Shown here one piece after another: positions 22,260 to 35,500 of a DNA stretch of 46,561 nt. The notes beneath the pieces are model-generated. The model was not told the origin of the DNA and ran no database searches. It saw only the letters and a list, made by a program, of their open reading frames with translations. Position numbers and translations under genes: made by a program. The stretch lies in the NCBI GenBank assembly GCA_003254885.1, contig QANT01001714.1, positions 1 through 46,561 of the forward strand, given 5' to 3'. This DNA comes from Purshia tridentata (taxonomy: Eukaryota; Streptophyta; Magnoliopsida; Rosales; Rosaceae). How positions within the stretch are numbered: position 1 is the first letter of the stretch; the number at the start of each line of letters is the position of its first letter.

Positions 22260-25200
22260 TCATGTACTCTTTTCCTCTAATGTTATTGGAATCTCCAAAT
22301 TTTCACTGCTCCTCTGAATCTTTAAAATTACTTTATCCCCCACGTTATATTCATCCAATACACTGTTCAACTCTGCTTTGCTTTTAACCTGATATAAGAT
22401 GCATAACATTAATAAAAAGTTTCTCTCTTTTTCTTGCCAGAACATTGGAAGAAAATAATACTGCTTCTAGATGTCACATGAAACTAACTTCATATAAAGG
22501 CTTAAGTTGTTGAACTCTGTATTTTATTTTTATTTTTATTTTTTCATTTTTTATCTTTTTGAAATGGAAAGTATGAGCAGACGGAATCAAGTTAAATAAA
22601 TCTTGTTATACAAGCTGTCCTTCGTACTTACTCCAGTAATATACAATTAGCTGATATTGCACCTTGATAACAGAAGCATGTTATTTTATGCATGGAGAGG
22701 AAAGAATTAAGAGTTTTGAGAAAGGAACAGCTCACAGGTTTGTTGTCAACTGCAACAATGATATCCCCAAGCATTATATTACCAGCAAATCCCCTTGTGG
22801 TTGGAAGTATGCCAGCCTTTGCTGCAAGACTATTTCCAGGTACCTGCAGCATTATAAAGTCGATCAAATGATCAAGGAGCAAACCGTCCAGGACGGACGT
22901 GACATTTACTCATTTAGAGAATATTAAATGATCTCAAAATCCACAGCTACATATACCTGTAGAACAAGAGCTCCATATCGAACATTGAGTTGATTTGCAA
23001 CCAGGTCCGGAGCAATATCCACATTCAAACCAGCTCGAATAACCTAATATGGATGAACCAGCAATAAAAGATGGATATTAAAAGAAAAGTCCATTGTAGG
23101 GAAGGGATGGCGCAGGTGTTAGATTGGATGTTGGTTTGTGATAAAAGTGGTTAACAATTAGTGGGAAACATAAAAATACTTAGTACCTATACTTACTTTG
23201 CCAAATTGGATCAACTGAGGTACGATTTTGAGTACAGTTGCTGATGGGATGGCAAAACCTACACCAGCTGATGTCCCTATCAAACCATTTAAATTTGGAG
23301 GAAATCAGTTTGCAGCATCCATTTGAATTTTCTCAAATTTTTAATTTGAATATATATCAGAGTCACTGTAATGGATTTCACTTTCATATTACAATAACTG
23401 CTTACCGTTCAGATAATAATACATAGTGGTGATACATAAATCTAAGAGAACTTACCTGTCTGAGTAAATATTGCAGTATTAATCCCAATTAAATTTCCTT
23501 TGGAATCTATCAGGGGCCCTCCACTGCCACAGTAGGAAAAACTAATGATCAGGTGATGATGATCAAGTTTCAAAAAATATTTACTTCTCACTGATTAAAA
23601 GAATTATCTTCAAAGTCTAAAAACTTCAAAAATAACAGAGCAGAGTGAAATAGGCATGTGCTCCTTGATGTAGAAGAGGGCAAGTGGGGAACTGTGAGCT
23701 TCTTAATTGAGATTTTCATATTAGAATGAAATCACTAACCTGTTCCCAGGATTGATAGCTGCATCTGTTTGAATCCCACCACTAATTGTAACTCCAGTTT
23801 GACTAAAAATGTCTCGATTCAGTCCACTAATAACTCCAACAGTGAGGGTGTGATCAAAACCAAATGGGTTTCCAATTGCTAAACACTGCTGCCCTACTCT
23901 TAAAGAAGATGACTGCCCCACAAAAATTGGCCTCAACAGATCTTGAGATGCGTCTACCTAGCAAGTTAGGGATCTTAGTACCTAGCAACAGTAAACTAAT
24001 AACGCACAAATCAACAGCAAGCAGACTTAATTGAATTAACATATATCATTAAGCATACTCTCCTACAGCAAAAACTGGACAATAATGAAGCACAGTTTCT
24101 TTATACAAAAATATTATCCAAGTATAAAACGAAAAAAAAAAAAAATACCTTCAAGACAGCAAGATCCTTTGCACGGTCAGCGCCAACTAGCTTACCCTCA
24201 AAATTCTTTTGTACCCTTTTAAAATTCATGAAAAAGAGAAAAATAAATTTCTCCATAAAGTACTCTACTTAACAATCTATATATAAATGCACTGAAAATC
24301 TCACCCTTCCAGCGCTAGAATGTTAACACGTGCAACAACCTGCCCAGGACCTGGATTCCTTGAAAGGGCATTGCCAATTACTGGAAGTAAAATAACACAA
24401 CTGTTAACTTCAAATTTAAGTCCATTCAATAGTCTTAAAATGATCCAGTATCATAAATTTATATTTAATTAAATCTTTGCACAGCATCCACACAGTAGAA
24501 CAAGAAAATGTCAGTCTGAAAAGAAAACCTATAGATTATGAAGCCAAAATTTTTGTACCAAAAATACTTCAAGTTATAGGCTTGAAATGCCAAATTGCTG
24601 AAAGATGTATCGAATTGCTAGTGAAAAACCTTGTTGCAATTAATCCAACATGTGGTACAAGGAAAAGAAAAGGAATATACCACAAGGAGGGGTATCACCA
24701 ATTGCAGATAGGTATGAAAATTTACCAATGAGTGTAAAGCACAATTTTCAGGTTAATACCAGAAATAACATCATTAATGGGGAGAATCATGCAAGATGTA
24801 TTCATTTAATGTTTTGAGACCCACAAAAATATTCTGTTATATCAACATGTGATTCTTCAAGTTCCTTCACCAGCTCCTACCATGATAATTTGTTACAATG
24901 TGCCCTTGTCCATCCCAGACTACTCCTGAACCATTTCCTTCAGGAACCTGCTGTTACATATGTTAATCATTATTTGCAGTAATACCATATTTCACATTTA
25001 TAAATATGGCATACTTTATAATACTTGGAGTATGCCACATGTGAAATGCGAAAAACAAAAAGTGAACCAAGATGATATGTCTCCTTCCAAAAAATAGTGG
25101 GAACAAAATTAAATATAACAACTACACACCTCGACCACACCAGTTATATTAAGTTGGGGACGCAATGTCACATCAAAAATGTTAACAACAGAGTATGTCT

Positions 25201-26305
25201 TCTTCTCAAAGAGTTGGACAATTCTTTCCTGTCAAGGAGACACGTACCAACAATCCAGCCATAAAAATCAGAGAATGGAGCATGAAACAATGAAAGAATG
25301 ATTCATCCTATAAAGGAATCCAAAATATGAACCTCAGTGGGGAAGAGTGGCCCGGAAGTGAAAACCTGGGGAGTTACTTCTTCAAGAGTCACAGATGGAT
25401 CCCCTAAAGCTTGAGCTGTAAATCCATATGCATCATCAAAGGAAGTTGACTATGGACCAGTTACCAGTGCAGATGAGAATCTTGGCAAGCATAAAGTCCA
25501 TGATTGCTTATTATGGCACCCAATGCATTGGCTACATTCATAAACTTTTTGGCAAACTAAACATCTTATAAAAATTCTCGACAAACAAGACAATTAAAAT
25601 GAAGACAAAGCTGAAAACTTGCGAACCTGACAAGTACCTTGAAGGATCATAAAACGAATACATGAATATACTCGCAAACATTGCCCGCCTTGTTATGAAA
25701 GGAGTAGTCTCGCATACTAATGGATCGAAATCCTTGCTCAGTTCTTGAACACTCCTAAAAGGAACCATCAAACATCAGAGTTTCAACAAAATAGAAAAAA
25801 CCCAGAAACTAAAATCATATGGTACAAGATAAAAATGTACATATAGAAACATATGGGTGCACATGACAAGCAAATAACAAAATAACTAAAATTGAGACAC
25901 GTATAAAATAATGAAAACAATTTTATTGACTGCTATTCACCTAGTAACATAAAGCATAAGATTCACCCGAATGCGTTTTCATGAGTGAATATAAAACCAT
26001 AGTTACACACTTGCACTTACACATGAACATACACTTGTATAAAAAAACAAATGCTTAAATTTAAGAAAATGAAATGCTACAGAATAAGAGAAAGGGGAAT
26101 GGAACCTTTGAGTGGAAATGGGGAAGGGAGGAACGGCGTCGTCTGGTGAATTAGCACGGAGTGACTGAGAGTGAGAGCAGGCAGAGGATATGCCATCAAA
26201 GCAGAGCTGTCTTCGACCTATGAAGCGGGTCTTGGGAGTACCCACAACCCTCAATCTGCGTGTATGAGATTGCAGAAGACAGGTATTGGATGCTAACACT
26301 TGCAT
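22260..26305 (-). CDS. DEG8: Protease Do-like 8 (DEG8), thylakoid lumen serine protease
   Basis: Thirteen exons: 26106-26305, 25627-25754, 25333-25415, 25130-25228, 24881-24947, 24305-24380, 24149-24215, 23740-23957, 23456-23523, 23197-23276, 22957-23043, 22736-22843, 22260-22388; 469 aa. The catalytic triad is His192 (TNYH), Asp235 (AKDLAVLK) and Ser313 (GNSGGP). The Ser codon is split by intron 8. The protease domain is followed by one PDZ domain (about 362-465, with FAGNIMLGDIIVAVDNKP). The N-terminus is a Ser/Arg-rich chloroplast transit peptide. A second signal with twin arginine (ITRRAMFASIFM, Arg89-Arg90) fits Tat import into the lumen, and mature protein probably begins near AQALGDPS. 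In Arabidopsis DEG8 works with DEG5 in photosystem II D1 turnover. The ATG at 26305 matches the family start better than the in-frame ATG at 26353. Confidence 0.95.
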
Positions 26306-26394
26306 TTTACTGAACCTTGTATTCCAATTAGCAAAGAAAAAAGACAAACACAAAAACCTCTCTGTGTTTGTGAGACTTGGAACTTGGGAGATAA

Positions 26395-26421
26395 GGGTTG
26401 GTTGGGTTGGGTTGGGTTGGG
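26395..26421 (+). repeat. Potential G-quadruplex tract upstream of DEG8
   Basis: Five GGG tracts lie on the plus strand. The last four (26404-26421) are spaced by TT only, fitting the G3-N(1-7) rule with very short loops. It lies 90-117 bases upstream of the DEG8 start codon, on the DEG8 template strand. Confidence 0.7.
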
Positions 26422-27604
26422 ACTTGGTTCAGGATTCTCACTTCTTAGTTGTCTTGTCACTGAGTCACTCACATGTTTTGATTACCATTCTACCCTCGGA
26501 TTTTAGTTTTAATTTAACAGTGACAAGCGACAGGTTTGGCAGAAACTAGGTTTTTTTGCCAATTTATCAAAAAATAGAAACTAACATATTTTGATTTTAA
26601 CAAAAAATTATTTTTAAGTGTAACTATTATTCATTTGAGTCATTATTATCTAATTATAAAATTTTTGTGTGTAACTATTATTAATCCTTATTATTCATTT
26701 TTATTGTAATAATTACTTAATTTTGATATTGATATGTGCATGTAACAATAGACTAATCGAATATTATATAATATAATAAATTAGCAAATTACATTCTTTA
26801 CTAGCTAATTAAGAAGTATATATGTCATATATAGGTACATGAACTTCTTAATTAATTTGCAATGATCTTGCGAACCATCAGTGCACGTGGGGTACTTCTC
26901 TTTTGTAATCTAATAGGAAAGTTTGTATTTATATAGTAGCCGTCATACTTGACTCCTTTATGGAAATCTACAAGAGATCGAATTCAGGTACCCTCTTATA
27001 TCTAAGCATGAGAAATATGAGTAATTGAATTGTGAAATTCTAATTTAATGACTCCCATTTTCGGTAAAATCGTTTATTTGTTTAGTTAAATTTAAATAAG
27101 TAAATGATTTTAAATTATCAAAAACTTATATAGAGTATGTCTATTTATCTTATCCCATATATTTATATGTTAGAATTAGGATGATGTACTAATAACCATA
27201 TATAATATCAATTTTTAAACTATATTAATTGATAAAAAGAGGTTTCACAATAATAGAATATAGAGTATAGAGTATAGATAGATGAGGGGAGTTCTCGGGT
27301 GCGAAAGTCAAGTACGGAAGAGAGAGGAAATTATTGTGTATTGTGCAATGGGGCCCACCTCTTTGTGTATATTGTCTACATTTTTATCCTCTTTTTCTAT
27401 CCGCAGGAGAGACTCTCCCAGATAGATAATAGATGTAAGAGTGAAATAGTAAGATTCCTCAAAAAGAAACAAGGTGGTGAACAAGAGAGAATGTAGATAA
27501 GGATGTGGTGAGGTGGGCATGAATTATCCCAAACCAAACACGATTGGAGCACTTTTGAGAGGCTCCAAACCAATCCACTTTTATCGAAACCCCCAACCCC
27601 AACA

Positions 27605-27612
27605 TGACGTGC
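27605..27612 (+). promoter_or_regulatory. TGACGTGC (bZIP/ABRE-like ACGT core)
   Basis: An ACGT core with TGAC on the left and a GCATG (RY-like) word on the right, about 31 bases upstream of the TATA box of the OXS3-like gene. Stress-type bZIP control is plausible but inferred. Confidence 0.35.
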
Positions 27613-27642
27613 ATGTAAATCCCACAACCGAGTCTCTCATAT

Positions 27643-27652
27643 TATATATAAA
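27643..27652 (+). promoter_or_regulatory. TATA box of the OXS3-like gene
   Basis: TATATATAAA about 105 bases upstream of the start codon at 27758, giving a leader of about 75 nt. Confidence 0.55.
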
Positions 27653-27757
27653 ATCACAATTGCAATGCACGTAAACAAAAGTAAAGAAGAAAGAAGCTTC
27701 ACCATCAAAACCACAATTGAGTCCTCCTCACCCTCATCTCCTTTTTTCTTCCCAAAC

Positions 27758-28453
27758 ATGGAAACTGACAACAGCATGAGGACATTCGACATGGGTGCCC
27801 TTAGAACAAGCCTTCCTCAGAAGTAAGAAAATTTATTAAATTTCCCTTTCTTCTTTTACCATTTTTTGATTTTGTGTTTTAGGTTGGAAATACAATTTTC
27901 AATTTTCACTAGTTGATTTTGTGTACGATAAATGCACTGGTGTCTGATACAGTGTGGTCGGTGTATACAAATTTTGTATCTCCAATCATTTTTTTATCCT
28001 ATTTTCTTACTCACAACTTTAAAGAAATATTTATTACCAAAAGGACGATATTTGGCTTTCCAAGCAAAAATTAGTGCATGTTATGTCACAAGCAAAAATG
28101 AGTGTATTTTTGGCCTTCCAAGGGCAGCAGTACGTTTTAATGGGTGCAACATCTTCATCATCATCATCATCATCATCATTGTAGCCTCCACAACTTTTAT
28201 GTCTTAAATGTAATGGGTATTTTAATGGTTTCTCAGCAGGAGAGGGTTGTCAATGTACTACTCTGGAAAATCAAGATCATTCACTTGCATGGCCGATGTT
28301 CGATGCCTAGAAGATCTCAAGAAACAAGAAAATCCTGATGCCAAGAAGAGGAAGAAGCATCCTGAAAGGAAGAACTTTCATCCTGTTCCTCCCTACCCAT
28401 GTCGAAGAGTTTCAAGCACCACCCAATGTGCTCCACCCTATGTTGGGGTCTGA
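27758..28453 (+). CDS. Small OXS3-like (oxidative stress 3 family) protein
   Basis: Two exons, 27758-27822 and 28240-28453, join as AA/G to a 92-aa protein that starts METDNSMRTF. The conserved core is RGLSMYYSGKSRSFTCM, then a basic stretch (about 56-72, KKRKKHPERK) and a Cys-containing tail ending CAPPYVGV. The LS-x-YYSGKSRSF core is the signature of the plant OXS3/O3L family: small nuclear proteins linked to heavy-metal and oxidative stress tolerance, sometimes compared with a fragment of an N-acetyltransferase fold. The lysine-rich stretch is a likely nuclear localisation signal. The single intron holds a (TCA)n microsatellite. Its divergent neighbour is DEG8. Family membership is fairly sure; biochemical function is not. 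Confidence 0.85.
28155..28180. repeat. (TCA)n microsatellite in the OXS3-like intron
   Basis: Eight TCA units, about 60 bases upstream of the exon 2 acceptor. Confidence 0.9.
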
Positions 28454-29527
28454 ATATCAACTTCAAACAATCAAAAACATCACCATTTCATTCTTTTTTG
28501 GCCCCAACTATTTTACCACTCCATTTTTTGTTTCTTGCACTCCAACCTTCTGAGTGTAGGAAAATTATAAAATATTTATTTTTGGAGTGCATGAGGCTAA
28601 ATGAGGAGTGCTGGATATATAGTATATTACCCATTGCCAATATGTGGTTGTTTTCTCTCCACATTGTGTAAATAAACAAAATGTTAAATATACATGTATT
28701 ATTAGATTTTAATTCTTTTGGGTTTTGGTTTTCAATACAGAAAACACAGTTTTGTTGTAATATCTGCTAGAGCTTGGTTTGTTATAATCTATATCTGATG
28801 AAACAAACAGTTCAAATATTAAAAATGTCATATTTTGATCTAGAAAATGGTAGTCTGTTCTGATGTGAAATTTTGACCAAATTTCACCAATATTTGTAAC
28901 TAATCGTTTTCCCTGTCTATTTTACCACAAAACAAAGTCTAATAATATATTTTCTGATTGAAAACCCATGGCATGCTACCAAAAGTGGTTTTAAGTAAAA
29001 TACATTTAAATCTTCCAAAAGCAATTCAAAACTTGCACTTATCCTCCTGTATAAGATGCTATTGCTTCAATAAAGTCTGGGTTGTATAATCTTTTAAAAT
29101 AACTAGTTTCAAATAACTATACATCTTTCTACTGCAGTGGTTTATGCTACAAACTTTGCTGCTTGTCACCAATTAATTCAAACGTTTACCAAATGCATTG
29201 ATGTATTAAAATACAGATGTCTACAAGTGAGCTATTTCAAAATGGACAGCAGTGATTTTGAAATTTCATGGTCATTTGTTCAGTCACTAGTTCTCTTCAT
29301 GTTACAATGCTATTACTCTGTCAAACTAAGTTAGGAAGAGCGCATTAGACTTTAAACCACAAAAAAAAAAAAAANAAAAAAAAAAAAAAAAAAGGGAACT
29401 GAAAGACCATTTAATTTTCACTGGCTCGACCTATCAAATAATTATGAGCCCCAAAAGAATCAACGCTTCTCACTAATGGTACAAAATTAGGACTGAGGCC
29501 TGCCACATTTAAATCCAAGCAAGAACT
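28454..29527. other. Convergent intergenic region with poly(A) and an N
   Basis: Between the 3' ends of the OXS3-like gene (plus) and SAE2 (minus). A poly(A) run at 29361-29393 is interrupted by one N at 29375, so its length is not reliable. No gene is seen. Confidence 0.6.
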
Positions 29528-32500
29528 CTATTGCCGCCTCGTCCTCTTGTTGGTGGCTAGGTCCCCATCATCAAACATGAGAAGGTCATCATCATCATCA
29601 AGAACTTCCAATTTCTCAGGATTTCTTGTATCACCAGCACCACTAGATGTATCTGGATTGACAGCATCGGAAACCTCAGACAGTTTTCTTTTGTTTCCAG
29701 AAGTAAGTTTAGCCTCATCATTGTTTTCAGCCTCCAATGATGCATTTGATGTGCTTCCAGCATTGGCAATAGACTTCTTGTCATCCTTTACTACTGAAGG
29801 AGGTTGAGTCCATCCAGAGAGAACCATTCCATCAGGTTCCTTCTCCTCATCAAATTCCTCTCTGCAAAAAATCAAATTTAAATTAAATAATGAAGTAGCA
29901 TACAAGACAGAATAAAGAAAATCACATTATCCCCCACCCCCATAATAAAATAAATTAACAAACAAAGGGACACACTAATTTCATATCAGCAATTAGAATC
30001 AACAGTTGACTATAAAAATCTGTACATATATTTACATGCTTCAAGCAGGATGAAACAGATCTTACCAGAAACAGAACAAATTTTGGGAAGTAACTTACGG
30101 TACATCATAATCACCTCAAAAGCCACTTGGTGTCTAGTGGGTGGGGGAAAAGCCAAACAGGGGGAAAATAATAAGCAGGATGAAGTGCATTAATTTCAAC
30201 TAATAAAGTTCCCAATTGCTTCTTACATCACAAAAATATTTCAACTTCTAAGGCTAGGTGAAGCTTCATTTCTGTGAATCAGGATGGGAAGCCATCCATA
30301 ACCTTGTATAACTTATAGATGTTAAGAAGCATTTTCAAATGTTATATAGGAAGCTGTCAATCTTGCATATAAACTGGATAATGAACCTGTGCTTGATACT
30401 GATTTTGCATGATAGTTCTTGCTGAAGATCCTCAATTGTCAGCATGGTTCCACTCATAACTGGAGATGGAAGCTCAGATAGTACCTACAATTATATTTAA
30501 AAAAGTTAAAAAGAAAAAAGATAGAACACACATACATCAGGTGAATACAAATAGGCAGGTCATCATTAAACATGGGAATTTTTTTTACCTTATCAAGGTT
30601 TGCTGCGTAATTTGCAACCATGTCTTCATCCAGGTCATCGCCAACTTCATAAAGCAGGGCTGATCCATGCATAATGAGTGGCAAGTTCATCCCAAGCACA
30701 GCTTTAACAATCTTTTCAACGAAGTCCCGCAACTTTGCACGGTGAGTATTGATCTCCAACGATAGTGGTGTCTGCTTGCAAATTACAATCATATTGCATG
30801 AGTGCATATTGCAATTATACTTAATGTCAGCAAAAAGTTCCCACAAGAATACAACTCAGAAAAGAGCAATTAATTACCTCTGAACAGACATAGCAAGACT
30901 TGTTAGCTTCAAATGGTTCCACTGGCATGAGCAGCAATTTGGTTGCTGGATGTTCCAGACAATAAGTCATCCTACATAGCCACTCAGATCAGGGTAGAAC
31001 AAACCAGTTGCAAAAAGAGTACAATTAATACATTTACAACAGAAACTTTGCTGAATTACCTTCATGTCAGAACATTGAACCACAAGTCTGACATACTGTT
31101 CACCATTAGTTTTAATTTTCAATTTTACCTAATTGTAAAACTGGTATGACTTTACCCAGAGAGAAGGATATTGTAAATGACCCAAGCAGAATCTTCCTAT
31201 CAGTCCTATATGCAAGCCATTCAGTGCAATTAAATCATTCCAGCAAGATAATAACATATAGTATTCCTTTTTGATTCCTACCCCAGTTCATAATTCTCCC
31301 CTAAACATATATACGATCATGGCTTAGCTCCTTGATGCCCATTAGAAAAAATATAAATGTTAAGAGTGTATGTCTGTGTGTTTGTGTGTGCACATGGGTG
31401 TGGGTGTGAGTGTGCAGATACCATATATCAACAAAAAAAAAAATTAAATCAAAAATCACAAAACCACAAACAGACATTTTGACAATTTTGTGAGAAATAC
31501 AAAATACAACTATAGCGGAACATATTTTTCAGCAAAAAAGAAAAAAAGTAAAGGAACACATTTTAATTAGAAGTAAGAGCAAAGGCACACACCTATAATT
31601 CTTTGTATCATTTTTCAGCACCTTGATTGCCTCGATGACAATCAACCCAGCAATGATAGCATTTGTTGTTGCAACAGCATGAACAATATTACCAGCAATA
31701 CCTTTAGCTTCAAAAAGGCTATGCAATGGGATTCCAAAAGAAGCGGCCCTTATATTTGCAGCAGCAGTAACAAATTCCACGGCCAGCTGATCATCTTTAT
31801 CAAAAGTCAGATTTCCAATATCCTGCAAGTCAACCGACTCCCCAGGTTAAAAAAAAAAAGAACAAAAAACCAAAAGAGAAGAACACTAGAGTTCACTTTT
31901 GACATATGGAAAATACATGATAGAGATACAAGGGCTCCCTTTAAACATAGAGAGTCAATATTTAAATACAGAGAGTTCATACTAACCTTTTCCCTTTTCA
32001 TGAAAAATAGTTTCAAAGCCTCAAGAAAGACTCTGGAATTTTCCATAAGGCTCCATATATCCTGTGGATTCTTCATTCCTAGAGATGCCATGGCAGATAC
32101 TGAATACAGATCATTGGTTGCACCATTTTTTTCCACATTTCCATTCTGTTGACTGAGATCATTAGGCATGACATCCCTACTATATATAGGCTTTGGTCTA
32201 TTGCGGTTCTTCCATGTCTCCTCATTAGACAAAGCTACCTCAATGTTATAACCAAATACATGATCATATATTCTCCTTCCATACTGATCAATGTCTTCAT
32301 CTTTTCTATGTTCAAAAACATCTTCTGCCTGTTTAGAGGAGCTAGCACCATCGCTGGAACGCACATTCAAATCATTTGCCTGATTCTTGTCCCCAAACAG
32401 CTTTGCAAAGAGAAGCTCCTTCGCCCATACAATACAGTGAACAAACTGCAAATTTCAAAGTATAAAATCAAACCCTAGACCCATTGAGCAGGGGCTGTAT

Positions 32501-35500
32501 TGACAATGATGAACTTATCATTGTAACTCTCATGGCAAATAACCATCCCCCTAGCAAACTAGCAGAGAAACCATATAATATTAATTTTCTAAAGTAAGTC
32601 AATAAAATTTTTAGGCAAAAAATGTCATTAAAATTCCAGACAGCTTTTAACAATTACATAACAATTGAAGTGTGGCAGAAATGGTAGTCCAAATACTTTC
32701 TGAGAAAAAGGAACTAACACCAGCTTAAATATAGTTTCTTGGTCTCTTGGGTGCTGTTACCCATAGATTTCTTTGTCTTCAATTACCTCATTTTTTTTTC
32801 CAGATTATTAAATTCTCCCCATGTTAGAATTAAAAGTTTTAGTTTCATAGGATGTAAAGACAACTGTTATGCACACATACAGAAGTTTATTTACAACCGA
32901 GAAAAAAACCAATAACCACGTGTCAATACCTTTGATGGAGTACTGGTAATGGTACAGACAGGATAAGTTTTTGGAGCAGGTTTTGGCTGACATTCATAGC
33001 ACTCTGTTCTTCCCTTCACATGTACAGTCACCTGCTTTCAAAGTTTCAACAACTAAGTGAAAAGGGAGGAAAGTACCAATACACACATAATTCACGGGAA
33101 TGAAGCATTTTACAAAACAAAGAACAAATAGAGTAATCAAAATGATATGGGACCATTTGAATATGCTGGTCAAACACAATGATGAGTTAATTCCATAAGG
33201 GTTCCTCCAAGAAAAAAATCCACAAACTTAAAATATACATAAATGAAAGAATTCACTCCAAAGCTGTATCTAACCACACACTAAAAATTGACACCTGACC
33301 AAGTATTTAACATTATGAAAGAATTACGTAATTGACATAATTAATGGGAGATATTGAAATCATGTGACTAATCCCATATGATTGGAACAAGAGCCAAAAT
33401 GACAATGATGACAATGACATAATTGATGGTTAATGTAACTTTTCCATGACATTAACTTTCATATAGAATACTATATGTTCCTTCCTTAGCTCATGTAATT
33501 ATCCAATAGCGCACATGAATGCTTAGATAGAAGAAAAGTAGAGGTGGTGGAGAGATTGACAAGGCATTTTGTGGGAGGGGGTGGTGGAAGGGAAAAAGGA
33601 TCATGTGGCAAGATGGAATGCGGTGGCTCAGGTAAAGGAAAAAGTTGTCTTAGGTTGGGGAATTTGGTGAGGAAAATTGAAGTATTGCTTGGAAATTGGT
33701 TATGGAGGGACTTCTTATGGGCATCACTATCTTCAGAGTTTAGGGAATTCTTTTCTGTCATCTTTTCTCGTTGGACAGGGGCTGTATCTTAGAGTATCTT
33801 TTGTCTTTTCTTAATGTTCTTAGGTGGATGTACTTATTTTTAGCTGTTGATGAACTTTTTTCAATAGGCACCTTGTCCTCTGTTATGTAATATTTAACTT
33901 ATATTCAATGACAGTACATATAAAACGTAAAATAAGAAAAAGAAAAAGATAGAGAACAAGTAGTACTGCATGAACTCAGATGAAAAAAATCCATTATGAA
34001 ACTCATTCTGCAACTAATATAGGCAGCTTCCAGATCAAAACTCAACATGCAAACTAGACATGAAGCATAGGAATTATCTTTCCAGACCAAGACATTTTGG
34101 CAGATAAAAAGTCAGAAATTTCACATCTCTAGTCATCAAACCAATTACAATTTTACATACTTCATGTGAACTCTAACACTCTCTACTCCCCCCACCCCAA
34201 CACACCCATGCATGCTTAAAACGGACAAAATCAGACACACACACACAAAGCATTATTAGATGTGATCAATGTACAAATTTATTTCCAAAAGAAAAAAAAA
34301 ACCAGCTTATTTACAGACAACTCTTAAGCATTACGTCACCTGTCCGAGGAATCCAGTCGTTCCACTTTCAATTAAAGGAACATCAGCTGCCAAGCATAGG
34401 CGATTCACATGTCGCCTCGCATCTAAATTGTCAAGTCCATTCAAAATGACGTTAAATTGCTTAAAGAAGTCCAAATTGAAGTCAGAATCCTTAACATTTG
34501 CATGGTATGGAGTAATTCTGATGTGAGGCCTAAATTTTAAGACAGCCTCCCGAGCAACCTGTTGAAAATATCCATGAAAATATTGTACATAAAAGGATAC
34601 CTATTATATAGAGAGCAAACAATATTCTAAATATACATACTTTGGCCTTCGATTGCCCAACATGTGATTGTCGGAAGAGGAATTGTCTGTTGAGGTTACT
34701 GACTTCTATAGTGTCCATGTCAATCTACAATTTAACATAATCAACTGCACAAGTGACTAATTACCAAAAGCAACAAAGTAAACCAGCTCATTCTCGCCTA
34801 CCCACAGAATCTAGAAAAAGAATTTGGACTATTTCAATTTGATGGTCATGACCAGAAAACTCAATAAGGGAATTATTCAACGTAGAAGATAAAGTAGTAA
34901 AAAACAAAATATAACTCATACTTCCAAACCCAACTCTCTATACCATAAATTTTTTTTGTATTGTTCAAGCTTTCTAATTGGACATACCGAATAAGTACTG
35001 TTAAAATATATGTTTCTAACTTCTTCTTTTTTTGGACCTTTTGACAAAGTGGTAAGAACCCCATCAAAGAACATATCACCCCAAAAGGAATGGTTAGAAA
35101 TGAAGGTAGAAATACAAGAGTTGAGCAGGTAGCACTGATAAAAATGAATACTTTAGAGCACTTTAAGGAAGCAACCTGACTAGCACTAGTCAGTTTGTGA
35201 GCATTATTATGTGCATAGCAGTAATTCAGTCCAAAGCATTTTTCAATTTTTACTAAAACGAGCAATCCCGGCTGTACCCTAAGGCCTAAGCCTCATGTAA
35301 CAAGTTTCCAGCACTCTGATTCCTGAAAACATCAAATCTTCATTAACTACCCAAGTCCTAGATACTTAAAATAATGTCTTAACTCTTATACTTCACCTAC
35401 ATGCATCAACAACAACAACAACAAAGATGATGAAATTAACAATAATAATTCATCGTTTCATTACTTTTTTGCTCTTAATTGACACATGATTGTTATGTAA

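Larger units (their letters stand above)
26306..27757. promoter_or_regulatory. Divergent intergenic region DEG8 / OXS3-like
   Basis: 1.45 kb between two divergent start codons. Near DEG8 lies a G-tract repeat (26395-26421). Near the OXS3-like gene lie a TATA box (27643-27652) and ACGT-core motifs (27605-27612 and 27669-27672). The middle is AT-rich, with short AGAGTAT repeats near 27260-27280. No coding region was found. Confidence 0.55.

Noticed and set aside
26306..26353. Upstream in-frame ATG for DEG8
   Set aside because: The start at 26305 (MQVLASNTC) matches the family N-terminus better; the extra 16 residues look like leader sequence.
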